Assembly (NCBI GenBank): GCA_020831625.1
Contig: JAFIGD010000009.1
Span: 1 to 64,000, forward strand
Length of the DNA stretch: 64,000 nucleotides
DNA from: Verrucomicrobiota bacterium
GTDB lineage: Bacteria; Verrucomicrobiota; Kiritimatiellia; SS1-B-03-39; UBA6053
Direction of reading: 5' to 3'
Within the stretch, counting starts at the first letter, position 1; each line of letters starts with the position of its first letter. Position numbers and translations under genes: made by a program. Positions 54,251-62,700 of this stretch are shown one piece after another. Below the pieces are notes generated by a model. It did no database searches and was not told the origin of the DNA. It worked only from the letters and a program-made list of their open reading frames with translations.

Positions 54251-56120
54251 CGGCACCCTCCAGGAAACGTCGGTGCCACACCGCGGTGTTGATCATGCCC
54301 CACAGCACATGGTTGTGGTTGTGTTTCGACTCCACATGCTCGTTAATCAGCTGTTGCACATAATCAATGTTCATATTCTCCCGGATCACCGGCGAGGTCA
54401 TCAGCAATTCGGTCATGTAGTCTTTCAACTGGGTCCGCAGCAGATGCTTCACCGGAAGACTGTACCCCTGTTTGCCCCGGTAAACGATATCGTGCGGCAA
54501 ATACCCCTCCAGCGCCTTGCGGAAAATGTGTTTGGTTTCGAAGCCTTTCAATTTCAAACTGCCGGGAATGCGGGCCGCCAGTTCAATCAGCCGGTAATCC
54601 AGAAACGGCACCCGGATTTCCAGGGCGCTGGCCATGCTCATTTTGTCCACTTTCATGAGCACACTGTCGACCATCACGAAGCGGGTGTCCGTATACAGCT
54701 CGGCGTTCACCCGGTCCCGGGTGGTGCATTTGGACCGGCAGGCCCGCAGCGGCCCGAACGGGTCCATCGTCACATCCGCCTTGAAGGCGTCGTTAAACAA
54801 GCGGGTCTCCAGATCCCTGGAACAGAAAAACTGCCAGCGGATCTGTTCGGCCTCTTCGGGAAGCAGGCTGCCCTCAACGAAACGCTTGAGCATGTTCACC
54901 GCGCCTTTTTTCTGCGGACGGTCCGGCATGGACATCAGAATAGGCGCCACCATTTTCTCACGGACCGCCCGGGGCAGCACCGAATACATCCGGTTCAGTT
55001 TCGAGGCCTTGAAGCGGTCGTAGCCGGCGAACACCTCATCCCCGCCCTCCCCGCTCAGAATCACGCTCACATCCTGCTTCGCCCGGGCGCACAGAAGCAT
55101 CAGCGGAATCGAGGACAAATCCGTCATCGGCTCGTCCAGATGCCAAATCGATTTCTCAATCAGCTCCGGAGTCATCTCATTGACCATCAGCACCTCGTTC
55201 ACGGTGCCGAAATAATCCGAAACCCTGGTGGCATACTCCAGCTCGCTGAAGCTCTTGTCCTCATATCCGATCGTGAACGTGCGCAGGGTGCCGGAGATGT
55301 GCTTGCGCATCATGGCCACAATCGCGCTGGAATCCAGCCCGCCGGACAAAAACGCGCCCAGCGGCACATCACTCACCAGACGCGAACGCACCGCCTCGTC
55401 CAACTGATGCCGGATCAAGTCAACCGCCTCATCGACGGAGGTCAGCGAGGGAGGATCCTCGTACCGCAAATCCCACCATTCAGCGACCTCGTGTGCGCCG
55501 TCCCGCCAGGTCAGCGCATGCCCCGCCGGGAGTTTGAAGATCCCTTCAAACATCGTCAGCGGCCCGGGTACAAACTCATGACCGAGATAATGATAGAGCG
55601 CCTGACGGTTCAAGCGCCGCTCCAGCGCGTCGCAGGCCAACAACGACTTGATTTCCGAGGCAAACAGCAACTGCTGGTTCACCACCGTGTAATACAGCGG
55701 CTTGATGCCCAGCCGGTCCCGGGCCAGGAAGAGTTCGTTCTGCCGACGGTCCCAGACCGCGAAGGCGAACATGCCCTGAAAATGATTCACACAATCCCGG
55801 CCGTACTCCTCATACGCGTGCACAATGGTTTCACTGTCGGAATGTCCCCGGAAGGTGTGCCCCTTCGCCTCCAGCCGTTCACGGATTTCCGCGAAGTTGT
55901 AGATCTCCCCGTTAAAAACCACCTGAACCCTGCCGTCCTCGTTCGCGATCGGCTGACGTCCCAGCTCCGACAAATCAATAATACTCAGACGGCGGTGCCC
56001 CAGAGAGACCCTGTCATCACAGTAAATGCCCTCCTGATCCGGGCCGCGATGGGCAAGACGATCCGTCATTTGACGAATCAGCGACTCGTCGTTCCAGGTA
56101 AAACCACAAATTCCACACAT
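54240..56120 (-). CDS. asnB: glutamine-hydrolysing asparagine synthetase
   Basis: This is a 626-residue protein from ATG 56120. The frame is open far upstream, but Met-Cys2 must be the N-terminus because Cys2 is the glutaminase nucleophile ('MCGICGF'). The GATase-II domain (about 1-200) includes 'LAHRGPD', 'FNGEIYNF' and 'RDRLGIKPLY'. The synthetase domain (about 220-600) has the PP-loop 'SGGLDSSAI', 'SGEGGDEVFAGYDR' and 'PFLDYRL'. It converts aspartate and glutamine to asparagine with ATP. This type is frequent in exopolysaccharide clusters, where it may amidate a sugar acid rather than supply Asn. It is translationally coupled to the hexapeptide acyltransferase. Confidence 0.93.
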   Translation of the reverse strand: MCGICGFTWNDESLIRQMTDRLAHRGPDQEGIYCDDRVSLGHRRLSIIDLSELGRQPIANEDGRVQVVFNGEIYNFAEIRERLEAKGHTFRGHSDSETIVHAYEEYGRDCVNHFQGMFAFAVWDRRQNELFLARDRLGIKPLYYTVVNQQLLFASEIKSLLACDALERRLNRQALYHYLGHEFVPGPLTMFEGIFKLPAGHALTWRDGAHEVAEWWDLRYEDPPSLTSVDEAVDLIRHQLDEAVRSRLVSDVPLGAFLSGGLDSSAIVAMMRKHISGTLRTFTIGYEDKSFSELEYATRVSDYFGTVNEVLMVNEMTPELIEKSIWHLDEPMTDLSSIPLMLLCARAKQDVSVILSGEGGDEVFAGYDRFKASKLNRMYSVLPRAVREKMVAPILMSMPDRPQKKGAVNMLKRFVEGSLLPEEAEQIRWQFFCSRDLETRLFNDAFKADVTMDPFGPLRACRSKCTTRDRVNAELYTDTRFVMVDSVLMKVDKMSMASALEIRVPFLDYRLIELAARIPGSLKLKGFETKHIFRKALEGYLPHDIVYRGKQGYSLPVKHLLRTQLKDYMTELLMTSPVIRENMNIDYVQQLINEHVESKHNHNHVLWGMINTAVWHRRFLEGADGN

Positions 56121-56300
56121 AGGATTTCTCTTCTTTGGATAAAGGCGTAAAAACTGAACAGCGTGCATTCCCATAGGACAGAAGAAAAACCTGAACAAGA
56201 AAAAACGCCTGCCACTGTGCGCTTTAGGTATGGACAGCCCGGCTCGGGTGTGGAAGGAGAAATCCTCACATCCTTTTAACCGTCCAAACATCCTTCGCTT

Positions 56301-57095
56301 ATGAAATCCTATCCCTTGATTCTGTTTATCGCTGTTCAGTTGACCACCGGACTCTTCGCACAGCAGCCGCGGCGCGCGGCTCCGGGCGGAGGCTTCGGGC
56401 CGGGAGCCTCCGGAACGGAGAACCCCTTCGCCTTCCTGGAAGACCGGCTGGTCCTGGGGATTCGCGTGCTCAGACACACCCTCAGCGAATCCAGCCGTCC
56501 CGAAGATCCAAACCGCCAGGAGACGTTTCTGGGCTTCATTAACGAGCTTGATCTTCAAAGCGACCAGACCTTCGCGCTTTTCGCGGAATACCATGTCAAC
56601 CCGTACGTATTTCTCGAACTTTCCCATGACCGGATCGAAGCCCGGACCAAAAACTTCAACAACCAGCTCAGCGACGGCAATGTGGAAATGTCCGGACTGA
56701 TTTTCAGTGTCAACGCGCAATACACGGTGTATGACCGCATTACCCCCTTTGCGGGAATCGGCCTGGCTCCCTGGTCGGCCTCTTTCAATCACGACGCATG
56801 GTGGACGCTGGGCTGGCCCTCCCCGGAAGCCTATAACGAGGCCGGGCGGCCGGGAACCGACCGCGGACGCCGCAGAGTGATCGATGTCGGCGGCAGCACC
56901 GGCATTGTCTACACCGCCGGCGTGCGCTTCGAGCCCGCGGACCATTTTCAAATCAGTGTCCTGGCCCGGTATATCGACATCGAAACCGACGCCACCTTTC
57001 TCTCCGGGCCTTCGAACAACCTGACCCCCCAGCTCCGGGGCGATTTCCCCTTGAGCCACCGCTCTTTCGGCATCACGCTCGCGTACCGCTTCTAA
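56301..57095 (+). CDS. outer-membrane beta-barrel protein
   Basis: This is a 264-residue protein. The signal peptide is 'MKSYPLILFIAVQLTTGLFA'. Alternating hydrophobic/polar strands end with 'FGITLAYRF' and a C-terminal Phe, the BAM-recognition signature. Gly-rich and aromatic strands ('FALFAEYHVNPYVFLELS', 'ITPFAGIGLAPW', 'IVYTAGVRFEPADHFQIS') look OmpW-like or opacity-type. It stands 16 bases before the VTC2-DUF4956-CotH2 operon, so it may be the first gene of that transcript. The 180 bases upstream (56121-56300) are the divergent promoter region with asnB; I found no clear -35/-10 there. Confidence 0.8.
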   Translation: MKSYPLILFIAVQLTTGLFAQQPRRAAPGGGFGPGASGTENPFAFLEDRLVLGIRVLRHTLSESSRPEDPNRQETFLGFINELDLQSDQTFALFAEYHVNPYVFLELSHDRIEARTKNFNNQLSDGNVEMSGLIFSVNAQYTVYDRITPFAGIGLAPWSASFNHDAWWTLGWPSPEAYNEAGRPGTDRGRRRVIDVGGSTGIVYTAGVRFEPADHFQISVLARYIDIETDATFLSGPSNNLTPQLRGDFPLSHRSFGITLAYRF

Positions 57096-57111
57096 AAGGC
57101 GCGCCGGAAAA

Positions 57112-57804
57112 ATGAGTCTTTCGATCGAACGTAAATTTATCGGGGACACCCGGAAATTGCCCCTGGCACTGGAATTGGCCAAGCTGCACTGCGTTCCGGA
57201 CGGAGACTTCCCGGACAACACCATCAACAGCATCTACTACGACACCCCCCGCCTTCTGGCCTATCAACATAAAGAGGAAGGCGACCATATAAAACGCAAA
57301 GTGCGGCTGCGATGGTACGGTGACGCCGAAACCTATGCCTCCGAAGCGGAAACCACCGTGTTTCTGGAATGCAAACACCGGGACGGGGCCTCCCGGTTCA
57401 AAACCCGGCTTTCCCTCTCGCGCTCCCGGACGTTTCTGGAAAACACGCCCTTGGCCGATCCCGCCTTTGACCGGGTACTCCGGGACGCCGCAGACGGCAT
57501 GGATGAGGCGTTTCACCTGAACCTGCATCCCCTGATCCATATTCAGTATCAGCGCCAGCGCTTTGTCTGCATGCGGAGCGGAGCCAGAGTGTCGGTCGAC
57601 TGGGCTGTGTCCGTCCGCCGGGCAAACCGGGATTTCCTTCCCGCCGGATACGTCCCCGCCCTGCCGCATGTGGTCTGCGAGTTCAAAGACAACGGGCTCC
57701 TGGAAATCCCCTGGGCCGGAGAACTCTATCACGCGGGGTTCCGCCAAAAAAGCTTTTCCAAATTCGGAACATGTGTTTCGATGCTGCTTAACGGAGGTTT
57801 ATAA
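57112..57804 (+). CDS. VTC-domain polyphosphate polymerase (copy 2)
   Basis: This 230-residue protein has the same length and order of tunnel residues as copy 1: Lys63-Arg65-Arg67-Tyr69 ('KVRLRWY'), Glu86/Lys88 ('ECK'), Tyr146/Arg148 ('YQR'), Asp163, Glu190/Lys192 ('EFK') and Lys217 ('SFSKF'). All charged positions expected for phosphate chain binding are kept in both copies, so both should be active. It lies 16 bases after the outer-membrane protein gene and five bases before DUF4956-2. The two copies are clearly diverged, so the duplication is not recent. Confidence 0.88.
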   Translation: MSLSIERKFIGDTRKLPLALELAKLHCVPDGDFPDNTINSIYYDTPRLLAYQHKEEGDHIKRKVRLRWYGDAETYASEAETTVFLECKHRDGASRFKTRLSLSRSRTFLENTPLADPAFDRVLRDAADGMDEAFHLNLHPLIHIQYQRQRFVCMRSGARVSVDWAVSVRRANRDFLPAGYVPALPHVVCEFKDNGLLEIPWAGELYHAGFRQKSFSKFGTCVSMLLNGGL

Positions 57805-57809
57805 CATTT

Positions 57810-58508
57810 ATGCAACGGATCAATTCACTCGAGGCGCTTTCGGAATTTCAACAAATGCAGGAGCAAATCGGCCCCGGCCTTCTGGTGCTGTCGCTGGTGA
57901 CCTCTCTGGGCTGCGCCTATCTGGCCGCAGGCCTGTATCGGCTTTTCTATGAAAGCCGCGGCACCGGCAGCCAGGTGCACCGCGCGTTCCCTCTCCTCGG
58001 TATTTCCATCACCGCCCTGTTTATCGCCATCCAAACCTCGCTGCCACTCGCCCTCGGCCTGCTGGGGTCCATGTCCATCATCCGCTTCCGCACCCCGATC
58101 AAAGAACCCGAGGAAATCGGATTCATCATGCTGGTGATCGCCTCCTCGATTTGCATCGCCACCTACAATTTCCATCTGCTGTTCCTGCTCAACACCCTGG
58201 TCATCCTCAGCCTGATTCTGGTCCGGGGCGCCCGGACCTGGAATATCCTGCGCCGGAGCGGTTTGCTGATTGTCTCCCTGCCCGACGAGGATTTTCAAAA
58301 ACACTTGAGCGAACTGGAAGCCTTTCTCCGGAAAGAAACCGGGTCCCTCCGTCTCGAAAACTCCTCCAGCCGCGGGGGCGAGACCAATCTGCAATACAGC
58401 TTCACCAGCATGAAAAACGACGTGGCAGGCCTGCAAAACGGCCTTCGGAACATCACGTCGGTTTCCTCGGTCCATATCTACCTCGACCGGGCCGGAGGCA
58501 GCCGTTGA
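57810..58508 (+). CDS. DUF4956 membrane protein (copy 2)
   Basis: This 232-residue protein is nearly collinear with copy 1: 'LPLALGLLGSMSIIRFRTPI', 'KEPEEIGFIMLVI' and the identical C-terminal 'SVHIYLDRAGGSR'. The central helices ('IGPGLLVLSLVTSLGCAYLA', 'SITALFIAIQTS') are also preserved. It has about four membrane segments with a cytosolic C-terminus. It lies five bases after VTC2 and one base before CotH2, which implies a membrane complex of the three. Confidence 0.88.
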   Translation: MQRINSLEALSEFQQMQEQIGPGLLVLSLVTSLGCAYLAAGLYRLFYESRGTGSQVHRAFPLLGISITALFIAIQTSLPLALGLLGSMSIIRFRTPIKEPEEIGFIMLVIASSICIATYNFHLLFLLNTLVILSLILVRGARTWNILRRSGLLIVSLPDEDFQKHLSELEAFLRKETGSLRLENSSSRGGETNLQYSFTSMKNDVAGLQNGLRNITSVSSVHIYLDRAGGSR

Positions 58509-58509
58509 T

Positions 58510-61500
58510 ATGCGCCAACGCAAGCGTCTGTTGACGTGGCTGGCGGCACTTGCGCTTGTTGCCGGACTGATTTCTTCGGACCGGGTCCTGTTTGATCTGC
58601 CGGAAAGCGCCCTCGGCTCCGCCACGCGAAGAGTCTCCCGCACCCTTCGCCGGAATCACGGCCTGGCGTTTCTGCTCGCGTTTGACGCCTCGGGGCCAAA
58701 TGAATGGGCGCACGGAGGCCGCGTTCTCACCCCCGGAATCGACGTTGTCCGCCAGGACGACGGCTTTTATGGTGTCTTCACCGGCACCCGCTGGAGCGTC
58801 GTTCACTCCCGGATCGACTGGCGAATTCTCGAGGATTCCCACTCGATCTCCGTGCGTCTCCGGCTGTTTCCGGACGCCGACAAACAGGATATTTTCTTTT
58901 ACGACGGCGCGGCCCGGGGGCACACCGGTTTCCGCCTTTCCAACGGCTATCTCCTGTGGCACCCCCCCGCCACCGGCGATGAGGACGCCCTGAAATTCCC
59001 TTTTACCGAATGGGGAAACCGCGTCGATCTCGTCGGCACCTACAACGCGGAAACCGGCGAGGCGGTTTTATATCTGAACGGAGAGGAAAAAGACCGCCGA
59101 ATTCTGAAAGAAACCGGAGGCCTCCCTCCTGAAAATATCAACCTGGGCAGTTCGCGATGGTACGCCATGCCTTTCCCCCTGCACGGAGCCATTCAGGACG
59201 CCGCCGCCTGGAACCGCGCGCTCAGTCCCGGGGAAATTCAACAGCTCGCACAGCGAAAAGCACCTCTGCATCAACACCTCGCTCGCCCGCAAACCTTCGC
59301 CCTCCGGCTCGCGCGCGGCTTCGAGCGGGGAACCAAACTCCTGCCCCGATATCTGGACTTTTTTAATCCCTGGCTCATGACCGGAGGGGGCGGCGGGGAG
59401 ATTCCCGTCTTCCATCTCGAATTTCGCAGACGGGATCTGCGGCGGCAAAACCGCGATCACCGTCAAAGCCTCCTCAGCGGCCGCCGCACCCGGCGGGCCG
59501 CCCGGTTCCGCCCGGCCACGTTCCGCAGCGGAACCGCCGCCCTCCCCGCCGAAATTGCGCTCGGCGGTCATGACCTCGCCTATGCCGACACCTTCCGGAA
59601 ATCCTTTATCGTGGATCTGGACTCCCCGTGGAACGGGGAGGTGCGTTCACTTCGTCTCACCCCGCCTGAAAGCGGCCACTGGATTGTGCCCGCCCTGGAG
59701 CAGGCCCTGGCGGAAGCGCTCAACGTTCCCCGACCGCGAAGCGGATGGTGCCGTGTCACCGTGAACGGCAGACACGCCGGAATTTATGCTTACCGGGATG
59801 ACTGGGAGCTAAACCCTTTTTCCGGGGATATGGATGTCCTCCTCGCGGGTCCCTTGAACCCTCTGGATTGGGACTCCATGTTTCGCGGGGAGCAAGAGGC
59901 CGACGCTCCGTGGCATTTTTTCAGGATCGAGGCCTTGCCGCTTTCCGCAAACGAGTTCGCCGCCCTGCTGGACACGGTGGAAACCCGAACGCGGGAGCTC
60001 CTCTCCAGAGACCGGAACGCCCCCTTCAGCCGCCGTGAACTCAACCGGAAACTGCGCAAAGCACGCCGGGAACTCGAAGCCCTTCACCCCGGCCACTCCG
60101 GGGAAATCTCCGCCGCCGAACGCCTGGCCTTTCTTCATCCCCACATGCTGCGCGGAATCAATCCCTCCGCCTGGTATATCCGGGACGATCTCAATCTCGC
60201 AGCCGGTCTTCCCGCCGGCCTCGACATCCGCTGGCAAAGCTCCCGTCCTGATATAGTGAGCCCGGACGGAAAACTGATTCAACGTCCGGAGGGCGGAACC
60301 CCTGTCGAGGTGATTCTGACTGCCTTTCTCCGGGATCCAAACGGGGAAACCGCATCCAGGGATTTTTTATTCCGGGTCATGCCGGCTCATCCCCGCATAC
60401 CCGCCATGATGATTCATGTCGGGAGACCTCTGTCCAAAAGCCGGCGTGTCGACGCCCGGGTCGCCCGCTATGTCGCCTCCGAAGCCGAGCCTGACCGGCG
60501 GCGGGCCTTTCAGGGAAACCGCTCCGGGATCAAATTCCGCGGAAACACCAGTTTCTGGCAGACCTTTTTTCAAGACATTGAGAATCCCACCCATCGCAAA
60601 CTCTCCATGTCCCTCCGGTTTGAAGACCCCCATAACGATCTGGGGGACTCCGGAACCCGGCACATTTACCTCGCCAACGGATACAGCGACTCCACCTTCC
60701 TCCGAAACAGCTTCTCGTACAAACTGTACACCCTGATGCGCGACCCTGAGCGGGAGCGGCCCGCGGCCACGGTGGAATGGGCGGAAATTTTCATCAACGG
60801 CCACTATCAGGGACTGTTCGAATTCGGAAACCGGATCGACCGTCATTTGCTCGGATGGAGCCGGGAAATGCTCGAATCCACACACCCTCCGATTTCGTAC
60901 AAATTTGTCGGCCGCGGGGACAACTTCGGGCAATTCCTTCCACAGAACATGCATATGCGCCCCCGCCCCTTTTCCGTACAAAATCTGGAACCCTATCAGG
61001 CCCTGATCGACGCGGTCCAGTCGCCAGGTCCGGACCGCTTTGTTGAACGAATCAACCCGCTAATTGATCTGGAGGGAATCATTGACTGGGAACTGCTCCT
61101 CAATCTCACCGGGAACCATGACGGGATGAACCCCAACCTGTATCTGATCCGGCTCCCCGGGCCGGACGGCAGGTTGACAATTCTTCCCTGGGATTATGAC
61201 AACACCTTTCTTCATCATGATCCCGTCTGGCTGTCCAATTCCCTCACCCAGCGGCTCAGGCGGGATTATCCCGAATACATGGACCGGCTGCGGCAACGCT
61301 GGGCGGCCCTGAGAGAAGGCCCATGGGAAACCGAAGCCCTTCTGCACCTCCTGAACGAAAAGCAATCGCGAATAAAAGGATATCCCGAATGGGATGATGT
61401 GCATTGGCGCGGAAGGTACACATTGGACGTGCCGTTTGAGGAGGCGTTTCAAATCATGAAATCCCGACTGACGGAACGGCTGGAATGGATGGACACCCTT

Positions 61501-61533
61501 TTAACAATTGATTCTTCAAAGAAAAACGATTAA
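58510..61533 (+). CDS. membrane-anchored CotH-type kinase with LamG and Ig-like domains (CotH2)
   Basis: This 1007-residue protein has the same architecture as CotH1. An N-terminal anchor ('LLTWLAALALVAGLISSDR') is followed by a LamG-like domain (about 110-265), an atrophied Ig-like domain ('YIRDDLNLAAGLPAGLDI', about 545-645) and a CotH core. The core has 'GIKFRGNTSFW', 'LANGYSDSTFLRNSF', 'EIFINGHYQGLFEF', 'RGDNFGQF', 'LLNLTGNHDGMN' and 'PWDYDNTF'. The WDYD pair falls at residues 894-897 in both copies. It should be an extracytoplasmic phosphotransferase acting on surface protein. It closes the VTC2 operon; lipoprotein 3 follows 122 bases later under its own promoter. Confidence 0.85.
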   Translation: MRQRKRLLTWLAALALVAGLISSDRVLFDLPESALGSATRRVSRTLRRNHGLAFLLAFDASGPNEWAHGGRVLTPGIDVVRQDDGFYGVFTGTRWSVVHSRIDWRILEDSHSISVRLRLFPDADKQDIFFYDGAARGHTGFRLSNGYLLWHPPATGDEDALKFPFTEWGNRVDLVGTYNAETGEAVLYLNGEEKDRRILKETGGLPPENINLGSSRWYAMPFPLHGAIQDAAAWNRALSPGEIQQLAQRKAPLHQHLARPQTFALRLARGFERGTKLLPRYLDFFNPWLMTGGGGGEIPVFHLEFRRRDLRRQNRDHRQSLLSGRRTRRAARFRPATFRSGTAALPAEIALGGHDLAYADTFRKSFIVDLDSPWNGEVRSLRLTPPESGHWIVPALEQALAEALNVPRPRSGWCRVTVNGRHAGIYAYRDDWELNPFSGDMDVLLAGPLNPLDWDSMFRGEQEADAPWHFFRIEALPLSANEFAALLDTVETRTRELLSRDRNAPFSRRELNRKLRKARRELEALHPGHSGEISAAERLAFLHPHMLRGINPSAWYIRDDLNLAAGLPAGLDIRWQSSRPDIVSPDGKLIQRPEGGTPVEVILTAFLRDPNGETASRDFLFRVMPAHPRIPAMMIHVGRPLSKSRRVDARVARYVASEAEPDRRRAFQGNRSGIKFRGNTSFWQTFFQDIENPTHRKLSMSLRFEDPHNDLGDSGTRHIYLANGYSDSTFLRNSFSYKLYTLMRDPERERPAATVEWAEIFINGHYQGLFEFGNRIDRHLLGWSREMLESTHPPISYKFVGRGDNFGQFLPQNMHMRPRPFSVQNLEPYQALIDAVQSPGPDRFVERINPLIDLEGIIDWELLLNLTGNHDGMNPNLYLIRLPGPDGRLTILPWDYDNTFLHHDPVWLSNSLTQRLRRDYPEYMDRLRQRWAALREGPWETEALLHLLNEKQSRIKGYPEWDDVHWRGRYTLDVPFEEAFQIMKSRLTERLEWMDTLLTIDSSKKND

Positions 61534-61583
61534 ATTGAAGCGAATCCTGCAAATCCACACGATTCAAAAAAAAGTTTTTTTCT

Positions 61584-61611
61584 TTGACTTAATGGACTGA
61601 CTTCCTAATAA
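61584..61611 (+). promoter_or_regulatory. sigma70-like promoter of lipoprotein gene 3
   Basis: TTGACT (61584-61589), a 16-base spacer and TAATAA (61606-61611) lie 44 bases before the ATG at 61656. A preceding A8-G-T7 run (61566-61582) could act as a weak end signal for CotH2. Confidence 0.6.
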
Positions 61612-61655
61612 ATGACACGACTCCTCCAACCCCCTATTGTAAGGTAATTCTCTTG

Positions 61656-62252
61656 ATGAACAAAATACGCTCCCTTCTCTCGCCACTATTCGTACTCCTG
61701 ATTTCCGTGCTGATGTTCGGTTGTGAGTTTGAATCCGATTCCTCTGAATCCTCGATTAACGTCGAAGAAATCGCCGAAGAAGTGGCCGCAGTGGATGCCG
61801 AAAATGTCGCGCCCAGCGGAAATGGTCAGGATGAAATTTCCATGAGCGGCGTGGTATGGCTGGATGCCAACGTATCCGGATGGCCCATCACGACCCAGCT
61901 CAACGCCCGGGTCAGCGGCGGTTCCATTCTCCTTCCCTATGACAAAGCCTCCTCCTGGCCGACCGCGAGAACCCGCGCCTCCAACGGCAGTCCGCTTGTG
62001 GGCAATGTTTGGATTTTCGTGAACCGCGGCGGCACCTGGTACGCGGCGACCTGGGACTGGATGCGTCCGGGCCAAACCGCCAAAAGCACTTCCGCTGTTC
62101 GCGGAACCGGCGGTCACATCCGCAGCGCGCCGCTGAACAACTTCACGCCCCGCTCCGGTGAAACGTATGGCTTCATGGTTTCAACCCCGGCCAGAAGCGC
62201 CGAGCGGACCATCAATCAGCGCAGCAATGTCTCTCTGGTTGTCTGGCCCTGA
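61656..62252 (+). CDS. lipoprotein of an unrecognised family, paralogue 3 of 3
   Basis: This 198-residue protein starts at ATG 61656 (AAGG 11 bases upstream). The signal ends 'VLMFGC', followed by 'EFESDSSESSINVEEIAEEV', an acidic Ser-rich then coiled-coil-like linker. The C-terminal 131-residue domain ('WLDANVSGWPI' to 'SLVVWP') aligns without gaps to paralogues 1 and 2. It has its own promoter and terminator and sits just downstream of the VTC2-DUF4956-CotH2 operon. 'SDSSESS' offers S-x-E/phospho-Ser type sites, so it is a candidate CotH2 substrate (inference). Confidence 0.75.
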   Translation: MNKIRSLLSPLFVLLISVLMFGCEFESDSSESSINVEEIAEEVAAVDAENVAPSGNGQDEISMSGVVWLDANVSGWPITTQLNARVSGGSILLPYDKASSWPTARTRASNGSPLVGNVWIFVNRGGTWYAATWDWMRPGQTAKSTSAVRGTGGHIRSAPLNNFTPRSGETYGFMVSTPARSAERTINQRSNVSLVVWP

Positions 62253-62277
62253 TCCGCTACAGAATACGTAAAATCAT

Positions 62278-62302
62278 AAGCCCCGTTTCGGGGCTTTTTT
62301 TT
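62278..62302 (+). terminator. intrinsic terminator of lipoprotein gene 3
   Basis: AAGCCCCG-TTT-CGGGGCTT forms an 8-bp stem followed by eight Ts (62295-62302), 26 bases after the stop. It is a strong rho-independent terminator. Confidence 0.9.
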
Positions 62303-62304
62303 GT

Positions 62305-62685
62305 ATGCGCTCCAAGCCTCGCCCCAAAGGGGAACCTCAAACCCTTCCAAACGCCTCCAGCCCCCGCCAGGAACTGGAGACCACGATCGCACGGAAACAT
62401 CCCGATATCCGCGAAGTCCGTCGAACCTCACGGGGCGTGGTTCTCGAACGGGCTCACCGCCCCGGTGCCCGGGATATCGAAATCGACACGATGGGCGAAT
62501 CCGTTCTCGCCCGGCTGGACGGCCGGAAAACCCTCGAAACCCTCCGCATTGAATTTGCGGCGGAGCACTGCCTTTCCCCTCTGGAATCCCGCGCGCTTCT
62601 GCTCAGTTTTCTCAGGGATTTGAAACAGCGGGAACTGATTCAGCTTGTACCGGCACCCCCCTCTTCTCTTTCGAATGCCCCTTAA
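62305..62685 (+). CDS. PqqD-like peptide-binding (RRE) protein
   Basis: This 126-residue protein starts at ATG 62305, directly after the terminator T-run, so it needs a promoter inside the terminator or read-through. After an unstructured Pro/Ser N-terminus, residues about 40-115 show the winged-helix pattern of PqqD-like proteins: 'IDTMGESVLARLDGRKTLET', then 'LRIEFAAEH' and 'SRALLLSFLRDLKQRELIQL'. PqqD domains bind peptides in RiPP pathways, but stand-alone relatives occur in exopolysaccharide clusters. No precursor peptide, radical SAM or protease gene is near, so a RiPP role is not supported. The C-terminus is Pro/Ser-rich. Confidence 0.65.
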   Translation: MRSKPRPKGEPQTLPNASSPRQELETTIARKHPDIREVRRTSRGVVLERAHRPGARDIEIDTMGESVLARLDGRKTLETLRIEFAAEHCLSPLESRALLLSFLRDLKQRELIQLVPAPPSSLSNAP

Positions 62686-62700
62686 TCATAATTTATTTTG

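Noticed and set aside
54201-56150. A 649-codon open frame antisense to asnB
   Set aside because: It is His/Arg/Gln-rich with no domain and lies opposite an intact asparagine synthetase; it is a by-product of codon bias in the real gene.
56121-57233. Upstream extension of asnB into the divergent region
   Set aside because: Asparagine synthetase must start Met-Cys2; the extension would place the nucleophile internally and overlap the outer-membrane protein gene.
54240-62685. Lasso-peptide or other RiPP cluster (asnB plus PqqD-like gene)
   Set aside because: asnB is a full-length exopolysaccharide-type enzyme, the PqqD-like gene is 6 kb away on the opposite strand, and there is no precursor peptide, B2 protease or transporter.
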